In this document: positions 6,128 to 15,426 of the stretch, piece after piece | Layout: the number at the start of each line of letters is the position of its first letter | How positions within the stretch are numbered: the stretch's first letter is position 1 | Source of the DNA: CALCEB01 sp035531475 | Lineage (GTDB): Bacteria; Acidobacteriota; Terriglobia; UBA7540 | Direction: 5' to 3' | DNA: 39,571 bases | NCBI GenBank assembly: GCA_035531475.1 | Contig: DATKST010000137.1 | Coordinates: 1-39,571 of the forward strand | Made by a program: the position numbers and the translations under genes | Notes under the pieces: generated by a model | The model's input: the letters and a program-made list of their open reading frames with translations, nothing else | Database searches by the model: none | What the model was told of the DNA's origin: nothing

Positions 6128-9100
6128 TTAGGCAGGACGACCGGCGGGTTCGGTGCGAGGGATCCTTCCGTGCGACGAATCGCGCCGGAAGTACGAGGCG
6201 ATTCTGTCAAAGAAGAGGTAAACGACGGGCGTAGTGAAAAGGGTCAATGCCTGGCTCAGGATCAATCCGCCCACAATGGCGACGCCCAAGGGGCGGCGGA
6301 ATTCAGAACCCATGCCTTTCGAAACGGCAAGGGGCAGGGCGCCCAGCATGGCGGCCATGGTCGTCATTAGGATGGGGCGGAAACGCAGCAGACAGGCTTC
6401 ATAGATGGCATCGACCGGCGATTTGCCTTCCTCGCGTTCCGCCATCAGGGCGAAGTCAATCATCATAATGGCGTTCTTTTTGACAATGCCAATCAGCAGG
6501 ATAATTCCAACCAAGGCGATAACGCTCAATTCCATGTGGAACAGGAGCAAGGCCAGAATAGCTCCAACGCCCGCCGAAGGCAGCGTGGAAAGAATGGTGA
6601 TGGGGTGAATATAACTCTCGTAAAGAATGCCCAGTACGATATAAACCGCGGCCAGCGCGGCCAGGACCAGGAGAGGTTCGTTGGCCAGGGACACTTGGAA
6701 GGCCTGTGCCGTCCCCTGAAAGCTGGCATGAAGGGTCGCCGGCATCCGAATCTGGCTCTGCACTTGCTGAATGGCATCCACGGCTTGGCCCAAGGCCACT
6801 CCGGGAGCGAGGTTGAAGGAGAGCGTGACCGCCGGGAACTGGCCCAGGTGGTTGACGGTGAGCGTTGCGGTGGATTCCTCAAAGTGCGCGAAGGCGCTGA
6901 GCGGAACCTCTTCGCCGGTGTTGGACCGCACGAATATGGCCTTCAGCGCGTCGGGATTCTGCTGGAAGGGCGGCGCCGCCTCCAGCACCACGTGATATTG
7001 ATTGAGCGCGGTATAGATGGTGGACACCTGGCGCTGGCCGAAAGCGTCATACAAGGTGTTGTCGATGACCTGCGGAGTAATCCCCAGACGGCTCGCCGTG
7101 TCGCGGTTGATTTCGAGTGAAGTTTGGAGGCCGTGGCTCTGCTGGTCAGTTCCCACGTCGCGCAGCTCCGGCAAGGTCTGCAACTGCGCCATCAAGCGCG
7201 GTGCCCAATGGTTGAGTTCCTTCAGGTCCTGATCCTCCAGCGTGTACTGATACTGGGCGCTGGTGCCGTGGCCGCCGACATTGATATCCTGTATGGCCTG
7301 AAGGAAGAGCCTGGCTCCAGCGATGTGCGAGGTTTTGGGACGCAACCGGGCAATGATCTGGTCCGCAGTTACTTTGCGAACGCTGAGGGGTTTCAAGGCG
7401 ATGAACATCCGACCGGTGTTCACGCTGCTTCCGCCGAATCCGCCGCCCACGAAACTCTCCACCGCATCGACGCCCGGATCGTTCATCACAATCCTGGCAA
7501 ACTGGTCTTGCTTCTGGCGAAGAGCATTAAAAGAAATGTCCTGCGATGCCTGGACCATTCCCATAATGCGGCCCATGTCCTGTTGCGGGAAAAAGCCCTT
7601 GGGAATGACCACAAATAAATAGATGTTCAAAGCCAGGGTTAGCGCCGTGATGGTGAGGACCAACGCCTGGTTATCCAAGACCCATTTCAAGCTGATCCCG
7701 TATGCCCCATGCATCCCAGCGAAGCCGCGTTCGAAGATGCGGTAAAGGAATCCGTGCGTTCGCTCGTTTTCCGGCCGCAGGAACCGGGCGCACAGGGCGG
7801 GCGTGACGGTGAGCGAAATCAAGAGTGAAAGAAGGACAGCGATGCTCAAGGAGACTGCGAACTCGCGGAAAAGCCGTCCCACAATGCCTTGCATCAGCAG
7901 GATGGGAAGGAAGACGGCAATGAGCGACGTGCTCATGGAAAGCACGGTAAATCCAATCTCACGGGCGCCGATCAGAGCGGCATGAAAGGCGTCCACACCG
8001 CTTTCCAGATAGCGCGTAATATTCTCAATCACCACGATGGCGTCATCCACTACAAATCCTGTTGAAATGGTGAGCGCCATGAGCGACAGATTGTCAATGC
8101 TGTAGCCGAGCAGGTACATGACGCCGAAAGTGCCTACCAACGACAAGGGAACGGCGACGCTGGGGATGAACGTGGCCCACGCATCGCGCAGAAACGCGAA
8201 AACCACGAGCACCACCAGAACCACGGAGATCATGAGCGTGATCTCCACGTCGTGGACGGAGGCGCGGATGGTTTGCGTCCGGTCAAGAGTCACCGCCAGG
8301 TGGATGGCCGGAGAAATCGAGGCGCGCAGCTCGGGAAGAATGGCGGTCACGCTGTCCACGGCTTGAATGATGTTGGCGCCGGGTTGGCGGAAGATGATCA
8401 GCAGGATGGCTCGCTGGCCGTTGGCCGTCCCGCCGGTGTGGACGTCTTCCACGGAATCCACAACATCGGCCACATCGCTCAGCCGGACCGGCGCGCCATT
8501 CTGGTAGCCGACGATGAGAGGCTTGTACTGACCGGCCTTGAGGAGCTGGTCATTGGCCCCCACGCTCCACTCGGATTGCGGGCCCGCCACCCTGCCCTTG
8601 GGCCGGAAGACGTTCACCGCAGCCAAAACCGACCGCAGTTGCTCCAACCCGATGCCGTAACTGTCCAGAACTTTGGGATTGGCTTCCACGCGAATGGCGG
8701 GCCGCGAGCTCCCGCCTACAAAGACCTGCCCAATGCCTTCGACCTGGGCGATGCGCTGAGCCAGAATGGAATCCGCGGCGTCATAGAGCGTTCCAATGGG
8801 AAGGCGGTCCGAAGTGAGCGCCAGGATCATGATGGGAGCATCGGCGGGATTCGCTTTGCGGTAATTGGGATTGCCGGGCAGGTTGGCGGGCAACTGGCTG
8901 CGCGCCGCATTGATCGCCGCCTGCACGTCCCGGGCCGCCGCGTTGATATCACGGCTAAGGTCGAATTGCAAAACCACCGAAGTCGAGCCCAGCGAGCTTA
9001 CCGAAGTCATTTCCGAAAGCCCGGCGATGCGGCCAAATTGCCGTTCGAGCGGCGTGGCCACGGCGGAAGCCATGGTCTCCGGACTCGCCCCGGGTAAGCC

Positions 9101-9247
9101 GGCGCTGACAGAAATGGTGGGGAAATCCACTTCGGGAATAGGCGCAACGGGTAGAAGGCGGTAGCCCGCGATGCCGCCCAGAAGCAGGGCAACTGCGAGC
9201 AGCGAGGTGGCGACCGGACGCCGGATAAAAGGGCCGGAGATATTCAT
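6128..9247 (-). CDS. mdtC: RND efflux pump inner-membrane subunit, MdtC-like
   Basis: A 1039-residue proton-driven exporter of the HAE1 (AcrB/MdtC) class that moves drugs or other hydrophobic compounds from the inner membrane and periplasm to an outer-membrane channel. The sequence has the N-terminal cytoplasmic start and first helix (FIRRPVATSLLAVALLL), a large periplasmic loop, the TM4 proton-relay motif STGFVVDDAIVVIEN near residue 400 with the paired Asp residues, a second periplasmic loop, and a C-terminal bundle with GIVKKNAIMMIDFAL. It is the last gene of the operon and its ATG overlaps the stop of the gene before it by 4 bp. It resembles MdtC by operon position and by similarity to the preceding pump. 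The substrate is unknown. Confidence 0.9.
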   Translation of the reverse strand: MNISGPFIRRPVATSLLAVALLLGGIAGYRLLPVAPIPEVDFPTISVSAGLPGASPETMASAVATPLERQFGRIAGLSEMTSVSSLGSTSVVLQFDLSRDINAAARDVQAAINAARSQLPANLPGNPNYRKANPADAPIMILALTSDRLPIGTLYDAADSILAQRIAQVEGIGQVFVGGSSRPAIRVEANPKVLDSYGIGLEQLRSVLAAVNVFRPKGRVAGPQSEWSVGANDQLLKAGQYKPLIVGYQNGAPVRLSDVADVVDSVEDVHTGGTANGQRAILLIIFRQPGANIIQAVDSVTAILPELRASISPAIHLAVTLDRTQTIRASVHDVEITLMISVVLVVLVVFAFLRDAWATFIPSVAVPLSLVGTFGVMYLLGYSIDNLSLMALTISTGFVVDDAIVVIENITRYLESGVDAFHAALIGAREIGFTVLSMSTSLIAVFLPILLMQGIVGRLFREFAVSLSIAVLLSLLISLTVTPALCARFLRPENERTHGFLYRIFERGFAGMHGAYGISLKWVLDNQALVLTITALTLALNIYLFVVIPKGFFPQQDMGRIMGMVQASQDISFNALRQKQDQFARIVMNDPGVDAVESFVGGGFGGSSVNTGRMFIALKPLSVRKVTADQIIARLRPKTSHIAGARLFLQAIQDINVGGHGTSAQYQYTLEDQDLKELNHWAPRLMAQLQTLPELRDVGTDQQSHGLQTSLEINRDTASRLGITPQVIDNTLYDAFGQRQVSTIYTALNQYHVVLEAAPPFQQNPDALKAIFVRSNTGEEVPLSAFAHFEESTATLTVNHLGQFPAVTLSFNLAPGVALGQAVDAIQQVQSQIRMPATLHASFQGTAQAFQVSLANEPLLVLAALAAVYIVLGILYESYIHPITILSTLPSAGVGAILALLLFHMELSVIALVGIILLIGIVKKNAIMMIDFALMAEREEGKSPVDAIYEACLLRFRPILMTTMAAMLGALPLAVSKGMGSEFRRPLGVAIVGGLILSQALTLFTTPVVYLFFDRIASYFRRDSSHGRIPRTEPAGRPA

Positions 9248-12200
9248 GCAGGGTCTTCAGCCGGTTGAGATGAAGCAACATCGCTGGAGAAGGCAGAGCC
9301 TCGCAGATACCGGGCGAGCCGGTCAAAATAGAGATAAACCACCGGCGTGGTGTAGAGAGTCAACACCTGGCTCAGAACCAGACCGCCCACGATCGTGATT
9401 CCCAGCGGGCGCCGGAGCTCAGCTCCCGTGCCCGTCGCCAAGGCCAGCGGCAATCCGCCCAGCAGCGCCGCCATCGTGGTCATCATAATGGGCCGAAAAC
9501 GGAGCAAGCACGCCTCGTAAATTGCATCCAGCGGAGTCTTCCCTTGCTCGCGCTCCCCCTCCAGCGCAAAGTCAATCATCATAATGGCGTTCTTCTTCAC
9601 GATTCCGATGAGCAGAATGACGCCGATCAGCGCAATAACGCTGAATTCGATGTGGAACAGCAGCAGGGCCAGGATGGCCCCCACGCCCGCCGAAGGCAGC
9701 GTCGATAAGATGGTGAGCGGATGGATGTAACTTTCATAAAGAATACCCAGGACGATATACACCGTGACCAGCGCCGCCAGAATCAGCAGCGGCTCGTTGG
9801 CCAAAGACGCCTGGAACGCTGCTGCCGTTCCTTGAAAGCTGGCGTTGATCGAGGCCGGCATGCCAATCTCCGCGCTGGCTTTGTTGATGGCGTCCACCGC
9901 TTGACTCAGGGACGCTCCGGGCGCCAAGTTGAAGGATAAAGTGACGGACGGGAACTGGCCCTGGTGGTTGATTTCAAGACTGGAGTTTGAGGGCTCGAAG
10001 CGCGCGAAGGAACCCAGCGGAACCTGTGTCCCGGTGCTGGTGTTGACGAACAGATTCTTCAGCGCGTCAGGACTCTGCTGGAAATTCGGGGCAACTTCAA
10101 GAACCACGTGATACTGATTGAGCTGGGTAAAGATGGTGGAAATCTGGCGCTGGCCGAAAGCGTCGTAAAGGGTATTGTCGATCGCGGCCGGGGTCACGCC
10201 CAGGCGGCTCGCCGTGTCGCGGTCAACCACCAGTGAGGTTTCCAGGCCGTGATCTTGTTGATCCGTGGCCACGTCGCGAAGCTGAGGCAGGGCTTGGAGC
10301 TTCGCCGCCAGGCGCGGCGCCCAGGTGTTTAACTCGTTGGCGTTGGCGTCCGCCAGGCTGTATTGGAACTCGGTGCGGCTGATGCGGTCATCAATGGTGA
10401 GGTCCTGAACCGGCTGCATGAACAGGGTGATGCCGTGGACCTTGGCAAGCTGGGGTTGCAAGCGGCGGATGATCTCCGACGCGGTGGCGTTCCGCTCCTC
10501 AACGGGCTTCAGCGTGATCTGAATGCGCCCGCTGTTCATCGTCATGTTGGTGCCGTCGATGCCAATAAATGAGGAAACGTTGGCCACCGCCGGGTCTTTC
10601 AGGATCACGTCCACCAATTGTTGCTGCTCTTCAGCCATCGCCGGAAACGAAATGGTCTCAGACGCCTCCGAGGTTCCCTGGATCACGCCCGTGTCCTCCA
10701 CCGGAAAAAACCCTTTGGGCACAATCACATAGAGATAAATAGTCAACACCAGCGTGCCCAGCGTGATCAGCAGCACCGCCGGTTGATGGCCCATCACCCA
10801 GCGCAGCGATGCCCCGTATTTCTCAATGGAATACTCAAACACCCTTTCCGACCAAAGATAGAACTTGCCTTGCTCTTCTTCGGGCCGGTGGCGCAGAAGC
10901 CGGGCGCTCATCATGGGCGTGAGCGTGAGCGAGACGATGGCGGAAATGATGATGGTGACCGCCAGAGTGATGGCAAACTCGCGGAACAGCCGGCCCACCA
11001 CGTCGCCCATGAACAACAGAGGGATCAGCACGGCGATCAGCGAAACGGTCAACGAAAGAATCGTGAAGCCGATCTGCTTCGATCCCTTCAGAGCCGCCTC
11101 CAGCGGTGAATCGCCCTGTTCGATAAAACGCGAAATGTTCTCAATCATCACGATGGCGTCATCCACCACAAAACCGGTGGAGATGGTCAGCGCCATCAGG
11201 GAAAGGTTGTCCAGGCTGAAGCCAATCAGGTACATGACGCCGAAAGTGCCCACCAGCGACAACGGAACTGCAATGCTTGGAATGATGGTTCCCGAAACGG
11301 TCCGCAGAAACAGGAAGATGACCAGAATCACCAGGCCGACCGTCATCGACAGTTCCCATTCAACGTCCCGGACCGAGGCCCGGATGGTGGTGGTGCGGTC
11401 GGTGAGGACCCTCACCTGGACGGAGGCGGGCAACGCTGCTTCCAAGCGGGGCAGTAGAGTCTTTATGCGGTTCACGACGCTGATGATGTTGGCGCCGGGC
11501 TGCCGCTGAACGTTCACAATGACGGCGGGTGACTGGTCCATCCATGCCGCCTCTTCGGTGTTCTCGGTGCCGCTCACCGCCTGCGCCACGTCCGACACCC
11601 GCACTGGAGAGCCATTGCGGTAAGCAATGACAATGGGCCGATAGTCGGGAGCGGACATCAATTGGTCATTGTCGTTGATGGTGTAGGAGAGCCGCGGACC
11701 CTGCAAAGTTCCTTTGGCTTGGTCAACATTGGAGGCCGCAAGGGCCGTCCTCACGTCTTCCAGGCTCAGCCCGTAACTGGCGAGCACGGTGGGATTGGCT
11801 TGAATGCGTACTGCAGGGCGCTGCCCGCCGTCGATACTCACCAAACCCACACCCAGGACTTGAGATATTTTCTGCGCCAGCGTACTGTCTGCCAGGTCCT
11901 CCACTTGCGGGAGGGGAAGGCTGGATGACGAGAGACCCAGCGTCAGGATCGGCGCATCGGCCGGGTTCACTTTGCTGTAAACGGGGGGGTTGGGCAAGTC
12001 AGGCGGCAGATAGGTGCCCGCCGAATTAATCGCCGCCTGCACTTCCTGCTCGGCGACGTTGATGTCCTGATCCAGGTCGAACTCCAAGGTGATCTCCGAA
12101 GCTCCCGAGGAGCCTGTCGAGGTCATTTCCTTGAGTCCGGGAACCTCTCCGAATTGGCGTTCCAGTGGCGCCGTGACCAGGGCCGTCATAACATCAGGGC

Positions 12201-12363
12201 TGGCGCCCGGGTAAAACGTAATAACCCGAATCGTCGGATATTGCACTTCGGGAAGCGCTGAGACCGGCAACTGCGTGTAGGCAACAAATCCGGCAAGCAG
12301 AATGGCTGCCATCAGCAGGGACGTTGCAACCGGCCGGAGAATAAAAATGCGGGAGGGATTCAC
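9244..12363 (-). CDS. mdtB: RND efflux pump inner-membrane subunit, MdtB-like
   Basis: The second RND subunit, also 1039 residues, with the same architecture: FILRPVATSLLMAAILLAGF at the N-terminus, two periplasmic loops, STGFVVDDAIVMIEN in TM4, and GIVKKNAIMMIDFALEGERE near the end. In E. coli, MdtB and MdtC assemble as a mixed trimer (two B, one C) with the adaptor MdtA. The same order and the presence of two non-identical pumps here point to a heteromeric transporter. Both boundaries are 4-bp ATGA overlaps, so translation is coupled along the operon. No outer-membrane TolC gene is in the window, so one must be supplied elsewhere. Confidence 0.9.
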   Translation of the reverse strand: MNPSRIFILRPVATSLLMAAILLAGFVAYTQLPVSALPEVQYPTIRVITFYPGASPDVMTALVTAPLERQFGEVPGLKEMTSTGSSGASEITLEFDLDQDINVAEQEVQAAINSAGTYLPPDLPNPPVYSKVNPADAPILTLGLSSSSLPLPQVEDLADSTLAQKISQVLGVGLVSIDGGQRPAVRIQANPTVLASYGLSLEDVRTALAASNVDQAKGTLQGPRLSYTINDNDQLMSAPDYRPIVIAYRNGSPVRVSDVAQAVSGTENTEEAAWMDQSPAVIVNVQRQPGANIISVVNRIKTLLPRLEAALPASVQVRVLTDRTTTIRASVRDVEWELSMTVGLVILVIFLFLRTVSGTIIPSIAVPLSLVGTFGVMYLIGFSLDNLSLMALTISTGFVVDDAIVMIENISRFIEQGDSPLEAALKGSKQIGFTILSLTVSLIAVLIPLLFMGDVVGRLFREFAITLAVTIIISAIVSLTLTPMMSARLLRHRPEEEQGKFYLWSERVFEYSIEKYGASLRWVMGHQPAVLLITLGTLVLTIYLYVIVPKGFFPVEDTGVIQGTSEASETISFPAMAEEQQQLVDVILKDPAVANVSSFIGIDGTNMTMNSGRIQITLKPVEERNATASEIIRRLQPQLAKVHGITLFMQPVQDLTIDDRISRTEFQYSLADANANELNTWAPRLAAKLQALPQLRDVATDQQDHGLETSLVVDRDTASRLGVTPAAIDNTLYDAFGQRQISTIFTQLNQYHVVLEVAPNFQQSPDALKNLFVNTSTGTQVPLGSFARFEPSNSSLEINHQGQFPSVTLSFNLAPGASLSQAVDAINKASAEIGMPASINASFQGTAAAFQASLANEPLLILAALVTVYIVLGILYESYIHPLTILSTLPSAGVGAILALLLFHIEFSVIALIGVILLIGIVKKNAIMMIDFALEGEREQGKTPLDAIYEACLLRFRPIMMTTMAALLGGLPLALATGTGAELRRPLGITIVGGLVLSQVLTLYTTPVVYLYFDRLARYLRGSAFSSDVASSQPAEDPA

Positions 12364-13595
12364 GAACTCTTCCTTCCGGCTGCGGCGGGAGTGCGAGATT
12401 CCTGGGGAGTCACGTGGCTGCCATTGCGCAGCTTGTCCTGCCCGTCGGTGACTACGGTTTCCCCGGCTTTAACCCCGGAATCCAGGACCACATCGTTGTC
12501 TTGAGTCAGTTCCACTTGCACGGGGCGCTGCATCACGGTGCGGTCCGGGTTTACCGCGAAGACGTAATCGCCCTGCGTACCGCGTTGCAGCGCCGCGGCG
12601 GGCACCACCAGGGCATTGTGCAAAACTTCGGTCTGGATGTGTACATTCACAAACTCATTGGGAAACAACGTTTCATTCCGGTTTTGGAAAGTTGCCTTGA
12701 GCCTTAAGGTTCCCGTGGTCTGATCAATGCGATTGTCCGTGGCTGCCAATTCTCCTCTGGCAATTTGATGTTGATCGGACCGGTCGTAAGCTTCAACGGG
12801 GAAAGACTGTCCCCTTCGCAACCCTTGAAGAATCGGCGCCAGTTGTTCCTCGGGCAACGTGAAAATGACAGCAATCGGTTCCATTTGCGTGATCAGGACA
12901 ATCCCGGCGGTCGAGGGCTGCACCATGTTCCCCACGTCCACCATCCGCAAGCCCACTTTTCCGGAAATCGGCGCTGTAATCTGGCAATAGTCCAGGTTCA
13001 GCTTGGCGTTGGCGATGTTCGCTTTGTCCGCCACCAGCGAACCCTGAAGCTGCTCGACCAGGGCATTTTGCGTATCCAACTGCTGCCGGGGAATCACTTG
13101 ATCGGCCCACAGGGCCTTATCGCGGTTCAAGTCGAGAACGGCGTCGCGGAGCTGGGCCTGGTCGTGATCGAGCTGGCCTTGTGCCTGCTGCAATTGCACC
13201 TGATAGGGGCGAGGATCAATCTGTGCCAGCATTTGACCGGCCTGGACGTGATCGCCCTCCTTAAAAACAATTTTCATAATTTGGCCGGTCACGCGGGTTT
13301 GAAGCGTTACCGTGTTGTACGCGGTCACGGAGCCGAGCCCGGTCAGATGAACCGGGAAATCTTGTTTTTGCACCTGGGCCACTCCCACCGGAACCGGGCG
13401 CAAGGCTGCGGCTCGCGCTTGTTGCGCCAGCAGGTTTTGCTCTTCTTGCTGGCGCCGCGTTGCCGCCCTCCACCCCAGCACTGCAATCACCGCAAACGCC
13501 GCCACCAGTACCCAGGGGATCCACCGCCGGTGGGGGCCTTGGGGCGCGTTGACTTCGCTCTCCGAAAGCCTCGGTAACACTTCATGAGTCGCCAT
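12360..13595 (-). CDS. mdtA: RND efflux periplasmic adaptor (membrane fusion protein), MdtA-like
   Basis: The 411-residue adaptor links the inner-membrane pump to the outer-membrane channel. A single hydrophobic anchor lies at about residues 25-43 (WIPWVLVAAFAVIAVLGW), with no lipobox cysteine. It is followed by a lipoyl half-motif (RVTGQIMKIVFKEGDHVQAG), a Gln-rich coiled-coil hairpin (YQVQLQQAQGQLDHDQAQLR), the second lipoyl half (ITAPISGKVGLRMVDVGNMV) and the beta-barrel domain. This order is standard for the HlyD/AcrA/MdtA family. It is the first gene of the operon. The ribosome binding site is weak. A TACAAT -10-like box reads on the minus strand at 13655-13660. Confidence 0.92.
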   Translation of the reverse strand: MATHEVLPRLSESEVNAPQGPHRRWIPWVLVAAFAVIAVLGWRAATRRQQEEQNLLAQQARAAALRPVPVGVAQVQKQDFPVHLTGLGSVTAYNTVTLQTRVTGQIMKIVFKEGDHVQAGQMLAQIDPRPYQVQLQQAQGQLDHDQAQLRDAVLDLNRDKALWADQVIPRQQLDTQNALVEQLQGSLVADKANIANAKLNLDYCQITAPISGKVGLRMVDVGNMVQPSTAGIVLITQMEPIAVIFTLPEEQLAPILQGLRRGQSFPVEAYDRSDQHQIARGELAATDNRIDQTTGTLRLKATFQNRNETLFPNEFVNVHIQTEVLHNALVVPAAALQRGTQGDYVFAVNPDRTVMQRPVQVELTQDNDVVLDSGVKAGETVVTDGQDKLRNGSHVTPQESRTPAAAGRKSS

Positions 13596-13947
13596 CGTGA
13601 ATCACCCATCGCTCGACTGGTCTTTAAGGTTTGGCCCCGTTGTGCCCAATCCTTATTGTAGACTGACGCGCCCACCGGACGGAAGGTTTCAATACGGCGT
13701 AAAAGGAGTGTAAATTGTTCTGTGTGAAGGGGCGAAATGGGTGGCTGCCCGAAAATGATCCCAATGGTTCGGGGGACACAACCCCCGCCCCTGCCAGACT
13801 GCGACTGGGCCGGCAGGGCGTCTCCTTTGTCTCACCGGCGCTTTTCGAACCTGCTATGCTGAAAGGCGCAAAGGCGGAGCGATAATCGGCAATCGATGAT
13901 GTGGTGCCGACTTTTATCCTTCCAACAAAACATGGAGCATGGAATCA
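13596..13947. other. Divergent intergenic region between mdtA and mmsA
   Basis: About 350 bases without a gene. On the minus strand, TACAAT (plus positions 13655-13660) with a weak TTCCGT 18 bases upstream could start mdtABC. On the plus strand, an extended -10 TGCTATGCT (13852-13860) lacks a good -35 and could start mmsA. Neither call is strong. No palindromic repeat family member is present. Confidence 0.4.
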
Positions 13948-15426
13948 ATGAGCACAACGGCACAACTTGAGAACTACATTGGCGGCGGATGGTCGGCAAC
14001 ATCCGCGACGGAGCACTTGCCGGTTACCAATCCAGCCACCGGCGAAGTGATGATGCGAGTTCCCCTGTCGTCGGCGGGAGACGTGGAGCGCGCGGTCGAA
14101 GCCGCGACCAAGGCGTTCCCGGAGTGGCGGCGTACTCCGGCGGGAGATCGCATTCAATACCTCTTCAAGCTGAAGAACATTCTTGAAGAGAACCTCAATA
14201 GCCTGGCCCGAACCCTCACCAACGAGGCTGGCAAGACTTATATCGAATCGGTGGGGGAGCTGCGCCGGGGCATTGAAAACATTGAGACGGCATGCGGGAT
14301 TCCGCTCATGATGCAGGGAATTAACAACGAGGACATTGCCAGCGGCATTGATGAGATGATGATTCGCCAGCCGCTCGGCGTGGTCGCCGCCATCACACCT
14401 TTTAATTTTCCTGGCATGATTCCGCTCTGGTTCCTGCCCTACGCCATCGCTTGTGGCAACACCTTCATCCTCAAGCCGTCCGAAAAAGTTCCCATGACCG
14501 CCGCGAAGCTGTTCGAACTGATTGAGAAGACCGGCCTGCCGCCCGGCGTGGTGAACTTGGTCCACGGCAGCAAAGCCGCCGTGGATGCTTTGCTTGACCA
14601 CCCTGCCATCCGGGCCTTCAGCTTTGTGGGATCGTCCCCGGTGGCCAAGTACATTTATAGCCGGGCCGCGGCCAACGGCAAGCGCGCCCAGTGCCAGGGC
14701 GGGGCCAAAAATCCCATCGTGATCCTGCCCGACGCCGATGTTGAAATGACCAAGCAGGTCCTCAGCGATTCCGCTTTCGGCTGCGCGGGTCAACGCTGCC
14801 TGGCGGCGTCATTGGTCTTCACCGTGGGCAGCGCCCGCAAGCCCTTCACCGAAGCTTTGGCGGACGCCGCATCCTCGCGCGTCGTGGGCTACGGCCTGGA
14901 TGAGGGTGTACAAACCGGCCCGGTCATCAGTGCCGAAAGTAAGGCCCGGATCGAAGGTCTGATCGATGCTGGCGTCAAAGAAGGAGCCAAATTGCTGGTG
15001 GATGGCCGTAACGCGCGGATCAAGAATTACGAGAAGGGACATTTTATTCGACCCACGATTCTTGAAGACGTTCCGGCGGCAGGAATGACCGTCAAAACAG
15101 AGATTTTCGGGCCAGTGCTGAGTTTGATTCATGTGGAAACCATCGACGAGGCCATCCAGGTTGTGAACAGCCAATCCTACGGCAACATGGCTTGCTTATT
15201 TACCCAGAGCGGCGCGGCCGCGCGCAAATTCCGCTACGAAGCGCAGGTGGGAAATATCGGTATCAACCTGGGCGTTGCGGCTCCGATGGCTTATTTCCCA
15301 TTTACCGGTTGGAAGGGAAGTTTCTTCGGCGACCTTCACGCCCAGGGACGCGATGCCATCGAATTTTATACGGACAAGAAAGTGGTCATCGAACGTTGGC
15401 CCAAAGAATGGTCACGCAAGTTCTAG
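13948..15426 (+). CDS. mmsA: CoA-acylating methylmalonate/malonate-semialdehyde dehydrogenase
   Basis: An NAD-dependent aldehyde dehydrogenase that turns methylmalonate semialdehyde into propionyl-CoA, or malonate semialdehyde into acetyl-CoA, with loss of CO2. The diagnostic active-site stretch FGCAGQRCLA holds Cys284 at the position of the catalytic cysteine. The segment GGAKNP stands where ordinary dehydrogenases carry the general-base Glu, as in the MmsA/IolA subfamily. PFNFPGM holds the Asn of the oxyanion site. I chose the second ATG, at 13948, because GGAG at 13934-13937 is 10 bases before it and only one base before the ATG at 13939. Family length is about 490-500 and this is 492. Its stop overlaps the stop of the convergent gabT. 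Confidence 0.92.
   Translation: MSTTAQLENYIGGGWSATSATEHLPVTNPATGEVMMRVPLSSAGDVERAVEAATKAFPEWRRTPAGDRIQYLFKLKNILEENLNSLARTLTNEAGKTYIESVGELRRGIENIETACGIPLMMQGINNEDIASGIDEMMIRQPLGVVAAITPFNFPGMIPLWFLPYAIACGNTFILKPSEKVPMTAAKLFELIEKTGLPPGVVNLVHGSKAAVDALLDHPAIRAFSFVGSSPVAKYIYSRAAANGKRAQCQGGAKNPIVILPDADVEMTKQVLSDSAFGCAGQRCLAASLVFTVGSARKPFTEALADAASSRVVGYGLDEGVQTGPVISAESKARIEGLIDAGVKEGAKLLVDGRNARIKNYEKGHFIRPTILEDVPAAGMTVKTEIFGPVLSLIHVETIDEAIQVVNSQSYGNMACLFTQSGAAARKFRYEAQVGNIGINLGVAAPMAYFPFTGWKGSFFGDLHAQGRDAIEFYTDKKVVIERWPKEWSRKF

Noticed and set aside
5690..6370. A 226-codon plus-strand open frame
   Set aside because: It runs antisense to the isomerase remnant and the end of the mdtC-like gene and crosses a palindromic repeat; no motif is recognisable.
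8252..9097. A 281-codon plus-strand open frame
   Set aside because: It is antisense to the mdtC-like pump gene, with no start signal and no recognisable domain.
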